A stretch of DNA of 5,354 nt. Source: Lachnospiraceae bacterium. Its GTDB lineage: Bacteria; Bacillota; Clostridia; Lachnospirales; Lachnospiraceae. Shown one piece after another: positions 1 to 3,649 of this stretch (positions within the stretch are counted from its first letter, which is position 1; every line of letters begins with the position of its first letter). The stretch spans positions 1 to 5,354 of the forward strand of contig DMCJ01000180.1 in assembly GCA_003446735.1 (NCBI GenBank). Reading direction: 5' to 3'. The translations under genes were made by a program, and so were the position numbers. Under the pieces are notes generated by a model. It did no database searches. It was not told the DNA's origin and saw only the letters and a program-made list of their open reading frames with translations.

Positions 1-224
1 GCCGTAGCGGCAAGCCTTTCCCTTATCTCAAGCTCCATTCCCATATTGACGCTCTTGTTACCGACAAATACGAGAACCACACCGAGTACAAAAAGAGGAA
101 GGGCAAGAAGAACGGCAAGCTCCAAAAAGAGCTGCTTTTTCCTTTTTACCTTCACTTCGGCAGGCTTATTTTCTTCGGGAGATGTTTCTTCTATATTTTC
201 TTTATTGATATCATTCTTTGCCAT
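1..224 (-). CDS. Membrane sensor, probably a methyl-accepting chemotaxis protein (N-terminal 74 codons only)
   Basis: This is a partial gene that reads from the ATG at 224-222 down to the left window edge with no stop. The 74 visible residues are a charged cytoplasmic N-tail (about 1-30, with a basic KVKRKK at 25-30), one hydrophobic membrane segment (about 34-54) and the start of an outer region with the sequence SVNMGMELEIRERLAAT. That layout (short charged tail, one TM helix, then an acidic/basic helix running into a sensor domain) is typical of Cache-type chemoreceptors, and also of GGDEF or histidine kinase sensors. No HAMP or signalling domain is in view, so the output type is inferred. 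The start is supported by a GAGGA ribosome binding site 6 nt upstream, inside the preceding GIY-YIG gene, whose stop codon it overlaps by 14 nt. The two are probably cotranscribed and translationally coupled. The nearby sigma-28-like promoter for the divergent gene mildly favours a chemotaxis role. Confidence 0.6.
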   Translation of the reverse strand, partial: MAKNDINKENIEETSPEENKPAEVKVKRKKQLFLELAVLLALPLFVLGVVLVFVGNKSVNMGMELEIRERLAAT

Positions 225-600
225 GGAAAGTCCTCGCTGTTTTGATATATTCGGGGAGGAGAACGAAGTGTTCATCCTTTAATGAAGGGAAATACTCTGC
301 GACGAGCTTTTTTCCCAAAGTGGTCTTTTTTCCTTTTTCGTATGAATCTCTGATAAATGAAAGCTTTTTTTCGCGGCTTAAATGTTTGATCGCATATTCG
401 AGCCTTGCCGCGCTTTTATAGGATGAAGCTTTGTAAACGGCTTCGATGTATTTAACCTGATGGCTTTTGGTATATTTTGCCGCGGCCTTTTTCTTAAGGA
501 AATGGGTCTCAAAGCGCTTATCTACATCTTTGGTGATGCCGGTGTAAAGGGAATCGTCCTCGCACCTTATGATATAAACAAAAGCCCTTTCCGTTTTCAT
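211..600 (-). CDS. GIY-YIG domain protein of the YhbQ/UPF0213-like class, with a C-terminal extension
   Basis: A 129-residue soluble protein. Residues 6-83 form a compact GIY-YIG fold of the small single-domain type. The motif pair appears as VYI (8-10) and LYTGIT (18-23), followed by R29 and H33 in the catalytic helix, the family block AKYTKS (41-46), and E68 in ARLEYAIKHLSREKK (65-79), the expected metal-binding glutamate. All the expected catalytic side chains (Y9, Y19, R29, H33, E68) are therefore present. Family members are putative single-strand or structure-specific DNA nucleases whose cellular role is poorly defined. Stand-alone members usually end soon after the LSREKK block. This one carries about 45 more residues (85-129) with a basic start and a hydrophobic patch (EHFVLLPEYI). 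The ATG at 600 is the only credible start, because an in-frame TAG lies 12 nt upstream, yet it has no Shine-Dalgarno sequence. Its 3' end overlaps the sensor gene. The family is secure; the substrate is unknown. Confidence 0.85.
   Translation of the reverse strand: MKTERAFVYIIRCEDDSLYTGITKDVDKRFETHFLKKKAAAKYTKSHQVKYIEAVYKASSYKSAARLEYAIKHLSREKKLSFIRDSYEKGKKTTLGKKLVAEYFPSLKDEHFVLLPEYIKTARTFHGKE
231..235 (-). promoter_or_regulatory. Ribosome binding site for the membrane sensor, inside the GIY-YIG gene
   Basis: On the minus strand the sequence reads GAGGA, then 6 nt, then ATG. It fixes the sensor start at 224 and lies within the last codons of the upstream gene. Ribosomes finishing the GIY-YIG gene would therefore be positioned to reinitiate. 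Confidence 0.6.
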
Positions 601-606
601 AAAAAC

Positions 607-634
607 ATTCTAACATAATAATATTAAAATGTAA
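607..634 (-). promoter_or_regulatory. Candidate sigma-A promoter for the GIY-YIG gene (extended -10)
   Basis: On the minus strand the elements are TTACAT (634-629), a 16-nt spacer, then TAGAAT (612-607) preceded by TGT, giving an extended -10 of the form TGnTAnnaT. The predicted transcription start, 7 nt past the last T, falls on position 600, the A of the ATG. The region is AT-rich, so the match could be fortuitous, but the extended -10 raises the odds. Confidence 0.45.
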
Positions 635-686
635 CGAAAAGAAATCACGTTTTTAAAAATTTTCCCACATTTTTAACAAAGACGGG

Positions 687-713
687 TTAAGTAATCCGGA
701 TATCATCCGATAT
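687..713 (+). promoter_or_regulatory. Sigma-28 (SigD/FliA)-type promoter for the 199-residue protein gene
   Basis: The sequence shows TTAA (687-690), 16 nt, then a perfect CCGATAT (707-713). The known Bacillus SigD consensus is TAAA-N15-GCCGATAT, equivalent to TAAA-N16-CCGATAT. The -35 therefore has one mismatch, the -10 core is exact and the spacing is exact. Transcription would begin near 720, leaving about 50 nt of leader before the ATG at 770. This class of promoter drives late flagellar and chemotaxis genes, so the downstream gene may belong to the motility regulon. Confidence 0.6.
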
Positions 714-755
714 AAGATATGACGAATAGGCGAATGGAATCGCTGTAACGTATAC

Positions 756-764
756 AAGGAGGTG
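756..764 (+). promoter_or_regulatory. Very strong Shine-Dalgarno sequence
   Basis: AAGGAGGTG sits 5 nt before the ATG at 770 and is near-perfectly complementary to the 16S 3' tail. It fixes the start of the 199-residue gene and predicts high translation. It is by far the strongest site in the window; ftsH, uvrC and the GIY-YIG gene have weak or no sites. Confidence 0.85.
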
Positions 765-769
765 AAACA

Positions 770-1369
770 ATGAGTGATATAAGCAGCGTTAGCAGCAATT
801 ATGCATCTTCGGTAAGCAGCTATTCATCGGCAGCTGTAAAGAAGGAAAATGTCGAAAGTGCAAAGAGCACCGAGACTCCCGCAGCAGTTTATGAGCCCAG
901 TGCGGAAGGAAAGGCAGCAGCAGCCGCCGCAGACAGAAGCGACGTCATAGCTAAGCTTAAGCTGGATTCCGAGACAAGGATCCAGCAGATGACGGATCTT
1001 ATCCGGAAGATGTTTAAAGAGCAGGGCGTTACCATTGCAAAAGCGGATGATATGTGGAAGATGCTTGCAGACGGCAAGCTTGAAGTCGATCCCGCCACCA
1101 GAGCAAAAGCTCAGGAGGATATAGCCGAGGACGGTTACTGGGGCGTAAAGCAGACTTCCGAGCGTATGTTTGAATTTGCAAAGACCCTTTCCGGCGGAGA
1201 TCCGGCAAAGATGGAAGAAATGAGAAAGGCTTTTGAAAAAGGCTATGCTCAGGCGACCGAGACCTGGGGAAAGGAGCTTCCCGAATTAAGCAAAAAGACT
1301 TACGAAGCTACACAGAAGCTTTTCGACGACTACGCAGCAAGCTTTAAAACAGAAGAAAACCCTCAGTAA
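770..1369 (+). CDS. Uncharacterised Ser/Ala-rich helical protein, possibly of the motility regulon
   Basis: A 199-residue protein without a signal peptide, membrane segment or cysteine. Residues 1-35 are Ser-rich and probably disordered (SSVSSNYASSVSSYSS), and 36-60 are Ala/Glu-rich with a run of alanines. From about 60 to the end the composition favours amphipathic helices. The conserved-looking core is EDGYWGV (120-126), an LSGGDP turn at 140-145, KAFEKGYAQATETWG (residues 153-167) and an LPELSKKTY segment ending in FDDYA. This core reminds me of the C-terminal region of proteins annotated as DUF5610 or hydrogenase-4 component G-like, but that is recalled resemblance and weak. Most likely cytoplasmic. 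The gene stands alone: a sigma-28-like promoter and a strong ribosome binding site lie upstream, and an intrinsic terminator lies 28 nt after its stop. That architecture suggests a well-expressed, independently controlled late-motility gene. The molecular function is not known to me. Confidence 0.85.
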   Translation: MSDISSVSSNYASSVSSYSSAAVKKENVESAKSTETPAAVYEPSAEGKAAAAAADRSDVIAKLKLDSETRIQQMTDLIRKMFKEQGVTIAKADDMWKMLADGKLEVDPATRAKAQEDIAEDGYWGVKQTSERMFEFAKTLSGGDPAKMEEMRKAFEKGYAQATETWGKELPELSKKTYEATQKLFDDYAASFKTEENPQ

Positions 1370-1397
1370 AAACACAAGAATACTTTGATAACCACAG

Positions 1398-1424
1398 ATC
1401 CCGCGGTTAAAGCCGCGGGATTTT
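1398..1424 (+). terminator. Rho-independent terminator of the 199-residue protein gene
   Basis: A perfect 9-bp stem, ATCCCGCGG (1398-1406) paired with CCGCGGGAT (1413-1421), has a 6-nt loop TTAAAG. It runs into TTTT, then GCG and TTT. The T-run lies only on the plus-strand side, so it acts rightward. It isolates the upstream gene from ftsH. Confidence 0.88.
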
Positions 1425-1430
1425 GCGTTT

Positions 1431-1463
1431 ATAAATGGTTTATAAACGGTTAATAAGTATTTT
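1431..1463 (+). repeat. Three 11-bp phased AT-rich direct repeats upstream of the ftsH promoter
   Basis: ATAAATGGTTT (1431-1441), ATAAACGGTTA (1442-1452) and a degenerate ATAAGTATTTT (1453-1463) follow each other without gaps, with ATAA recurring at 1431, 1442 and 1453. The first two units match at 9 of 11 positions. The block ends 1 nt before the -35 hexamer. An 11-bp period is close to one helical turn, so the ATAA faces line up on one side of the DNA. It could be an UP-like element for the RNA polymerase alpha subunit or an activator/repressor site. Confidence 0.5.
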
Positions 1464-1464
1464 C

Positions 1465-1493
1465 GTGACAATTCTATCCCGGCGCTATATAAT
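1465..1493 (+). promoter_or_regulatory. Housekeeping (sigma-A) promoter of the ftsH-uvrC operon
   Basis: GTGACA (1465-1470; one mismatch to TTGACA), an optimal 17-nt spacer and a perfect TATAAT (1488-1493). The predicted transcription start is about 1500, which leaves a leader of about 43 nt before the chosen ftsH ATG. No CIRCE-type inverted repeat or CtsR-like heptamer pair is visible, so there is no sequence sign of classical heat-shock control. Confidence 0.8.
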
Positions 1494-1500
1494 ATAGCTT

Positions 1501-1515
1501 GTGGGGTTTCCCCGC
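1501..1515 (+). promoter_or_regulatory. Hairpin at the predicted 5' end of the ftsH mRNA
   Basis: GGGG (1503-1506), loop TTT, CCCC (1510-1513), extended by a T-G wobble and a G-C pair (1501-1502 with 1514-1515). It starts within a base or so of the predicted transcription start and would form a near-blunt 5'-terminal stem, a structure known in bacteria to protect mRNA from 5'-dependent decay. No T-run follows, so it is not a terminator. Confidence 0.45.
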
Positions 1516-1525
1516 GATAATATAT

Positions 1526-1530
1526 GGGAG
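1526..1530 (+). promoter_or_regulatory. Probable ftsH ribosome binding site, widely spaced
   Basis: GGGAG is the only purine-rich match before the ATG at 1543. The gap is 12 nt, longer than the usual 5-9, which predicts modest initiation. The in-frame GTG at 1501 has no such site at all. Confidence 0.5.
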
Positions 1531-1542
1531 AATCAGATCTTT

Positions 1543-3636
1543 ATGGAAAACAACGGACAGAATAATAATCCTCAGGGCCCCAATAATAACATGCCCGGAG
1601 GAAACGGGAACGGAAATAACGGAAACGGTCCCCAGAAAAAGCAGAGCCTTTTCATGCTGGTGCTTGCGGTACTCTTTACGCTTCTTTTCATGAGCTTCAT
1701 GATGAGGATGGCCAGCGGTGCCAGCAGTGAGATCACCTACAGCAAGTTCCTTGAGCTTGTTAAGAACGGAGAAGTAAAAAGCGTTCTTATAAAAGACAGC
1801 GAGATAGAGATAGAATTAAAGTCGCCGAAGCAGGAGATAAGTGCCAATGCGGTTCTGGGAGGTGACACGGGTCCTGTTACGACAAAGTATTATACCGGTA
1901 ATCTTGAGGATGACAATCTTTATGCTTTCCTTGACGAGCATAAAGTTGAATACAGCAAGGAGATCCCCGACAGTTCGGGAATGATACTTAATTTCCTTTT
2001 AACATGGATCCTGCCAATCATTATCATGTATGCGCTTTTATATTTCCTTTACAGAAAGATGAGCGGCGGCGCCGGCGGACCTTTTTCCGTAGGAAAGAAT
2101 ACTGCAAAAGTATATGTTCAGAAGGAGACCGGTGTTACGTTTAAGGACGTGGCCGGAGAGGAAGAAGCCAAGGAATCCCTGGTTGAAGTCGTGGACTTTT
2201 TGCATAATCCTTCGAAATATACCCAGATAGGTGCGAAGCTTCCCAAGGGCGCGCTTCTGGTAGGACCTCCCGGTACAGGTAAGACACTTCTTGCCAAAGC
2301 GGTAGCGGGTGAGGCGCATGTGCCTTTCTTCTCACTGACGGGTTCCGATTTTGTGGAATTGTATGTGGGTGTCGGCGCTTCCAGAGTGCGAGATCTTTTC
2401 AAGGAAGCATCCAAGCAGGCGCCCTGTATCATATTCATCGATGAGATAGACGCCATCGGCCGTAGCCGTGATTCCAAATACGGCGGCGGCAATGAGGAAA
2501 GAGAACAGACCTTAAACCAGCTCTTATCCGAGATGGACGGTTTTGATTCTTCAAAGGGTATCCTGGTGCTTGCAGCGACCAACCGCCCCGAGATCTTAGA
2601 TAAGGCGCTCCTTCGTCCCGGCCGTTTTGACAGACGTATCATAGTTGACAAGCCCGATCTCAAGGGACGTGTGGATATATTAAAGGTTCATTCCAAGGAT
2701 GTGCTCCTTGACGAGACCGTGGATCTTGACGCCATCGCCCTTGCGACAAGCGGTGCCGTAGGTTCGGATCTTGCGAATATGATAAACGAAGCGGCCATCA
2801 ATGCGGTAAAGGAAGGCCGTAAGGCTGTTACCCAGAAAGACCTCTTTAATGCCGTCGAGGTCGTTCTGGTCGGCAAGGAAAAGAAAGACCGCATAATGAG
2901 CAGCGAGGAAAGACGTATCGTATCCTACCACGAAGTGGGACATGCCCTTATCGCAGCCCTTCAGAAAAATTCAGAGCCGGTCCAGAAGATCACGATCGTT
3001 CCGAGGACGATGGGAGCTCTCGGATATGTAATGCAGGTTCCAGAGGAAGAGAAGTACTTAAATACCAAAGCAGAGCTCCACGATATGCTGGTAGGACTTC
3101 TTGGCGGACGTGCCGCTGAAGAGATCGTATTTGATACGGTAACGACCGGTGCATCCAACGATATAGAAAAGGCAACGGGCATAGCTCGCAGCATGGTGAC
3201 CCAGTACGGTATGAGCAAGAAGTTCGGACTTATCGGACTTGAGAGCGTCGAGAGCAGATACCTTGACGGCCGTACCGTGATGAACTGTGCGGATGAGACC
3301 GCGGCAGCAGTCGACGAAGAAGTCATGAAGATCTTAAAGAGCTGCTACAAGGAAGCAAAGCAGATGCTCTCCGACAACCGTGCGATCATGGACAAGCTGG
3401 CCGAGCACCTTATCAGGGAAGAGACCATCACCGGCAAGGAGTTCATGAAGATCTACCGCAAGGAGAAGGGAATCCCCGAGCCCGAGGAAGAATCTTCGGA
3501 CAAGGAGGAAAAGAAAAAGAAAGACTCTTCGGATAAAAAGGATGATACTGCACCCGCACCCGGAAGTGCGCCCGCGCCCGGGAATGTTCCGACCAATGCG
3601 CCTGAAGTGTCTGAAAACGATAACACGAAGCAGTAA
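1543..3636 (+). CDS. ftsH: ATP-dependent zinc metalloprotease FtsH
   Basis: A membrane-anchored AAA+ protease that extracts and degrades misfolded membrane proteins and short-lived regulators; it acts as a hexamer at the cytoplasmic face of the membrane. From the ATG at 1543 it has 697 residues. Domains in order: an Asn/Gly/Pro-rich cytoplasmic tail (1-31), TM1 (about 35-54), an extracytoplasmic domain (about 56-145), TM2 (about 147-169), AAA+ module (about 198-400) and M41 peptidase (about 455-640). Visible motifs: Walker A GPPGTGKT (241-248), pore loop LYVG (273-276), Walker B IIFIDEID (296-303), sensor ATN (345-347), arginine fingers R358 and R361, zinc site HEVGH (463-467) and third zinc ligand D540. 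All catalytic residues are intact. A charged tail (from about 647) ends in an APAPGS/APAPGN repeat. An in-frame GTG at 1501 would add 14 residues, but it coincides with the predicted transcription start and has no ribosome binding site, so I prefer 1543. It is followed 13 nt later by uvrC in one operon. Confidence 0.97.
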   Translation: MENNGQNNNPQGPNNNMPGGNGNGNNGNGPQKKQSLFMLVLAVLFTLLFMSFMMRMASGASSEITYSKFLELVKNGEVKSVLIKDSEIEIELKSPKQEISANAVLGGDTGPVTTKYYTGNLEDDNLYAFLDEHKVEYSKEIPDSSGMILNFLLTWILPIIIMYALLYFLYRKMSGGAGGPFSVGKNTAKVYVQKETGVTFKDVAGEEEAKESLVEVVDFLHNPSKYTQIGAKLPKGALLVGPPGTGKTLLAKAVAGEAHVPFFSLTGSDFVELYVGVGASRVRDLFKEASKQAPCIIFIDEIDAIGRSRDSKYGGGNEEREQTLNQLLSEMDGFDSSKGILVLAATNRPEILDKALLRPGRFDRRIIVDKPDLKGRVDILKVHSKDVLLDETVDLDAIALATSGAVGSDLANMINEAAINAVKEGRKAVTQKDLFNAVEVVLVGKEKKDRIMSSEERRIVSYHEVGHALIAALQKNSEPVQKITIVPRTMGALGYVMQVPEEEKYLNTKAELHDMLVGLLGGRAAEEIVFDTVTTGASNDIEKATGIARSMVTQYGMSKKFGLIGLESVESRYLDGRTVMNCADETAAAVDEEVMKILKSCYKEAKQMLSDNRAIMDKLAEHLIREETITGKEFMKIYRKEKGIPEPEEESSDKEEKKKKDSSDKKDDTAPAPGSAPAPGNVPTNAPEVSENDNTKQ
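3550..3585 (+). repeat. 18-bp tandem duplication in the 3' end of ftsH
   Basis: Two in-frame 18-bp units (3550-3567 and 3568-3585) encode APAPGS and APAPGN. They differ at a few mostly silent positions, so the duplication is not fresh. It extends the disordered Pro/Ala tail of FtsH and is a plausible site of length variation between strains. Confidence 0.7.
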
Positions 3637-3649
3637 CTGACGAAACGAT

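Noticed and set aside
247..281. A possible sigma-28 promoter on the minus strand ahead of the chemoreceptor-like gene (CCGAATAT with a TAAA).
   Set aside because: The -10 matches only 5 of 8 positions and the spacer is 23 nt rather than 15, so it is not a credible sigma-28 site.
1..600. A homing endonuclease or mobile intron explanation for the GIY-YIG protein.
   Set aside because: The protein has the small UPF0213-like form, with no DNA-recognition modules, intron structure or interrupted host gene. It shares an overlap with a host-type gene.
649..660. The T/A-rich palindrome near TTTTTAAAAA as a terminator or operator.
   Set aside because: It has no GC stem and falls in a generally AT-rich intergenic stretch, so it is expected by chance.
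889..1098. A 69-codon minus-strand frame inside the 199-residue gene.
   Set aside because: It has a low-complexity Ser/Ala translation that mirrors the Ala/Ser-rich plus-strand gene, which has a strong ribosome binding site and its own terminator.
1286..1471. A 61-codon minus-strand frame spanning the terminator.
   Set aside because: It crosses the intrinsic terminator stem and the 3' end of the real gene, and has no start signals.
1499..1693. A 64-codon plus-strand frame overlapping the ftsH start.
   Set aside because: It is offset from the ftsH frame, begins at a TTG with no ribosome binding site, and ends inside TM1. The FtsH reading is unambiguous.
2118..2663. A 181-codon minus-strand open frame inside ftsH.
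   Set aside because: It lies entirely opposite the conserved AAA+ core of ftsH. Its Ser/Pro/Arg-rich translation has no domain, and it has no ribosome binding site or promoter. It is a shadow frame.
2961..3326. A 121-codon minus-strand frame over the peptidase domain of ftsH.
   Set aside because: It is opposite the conserved M41 region, and its Ser-rich composition is that of antisense translation. No initiation signals were seen.
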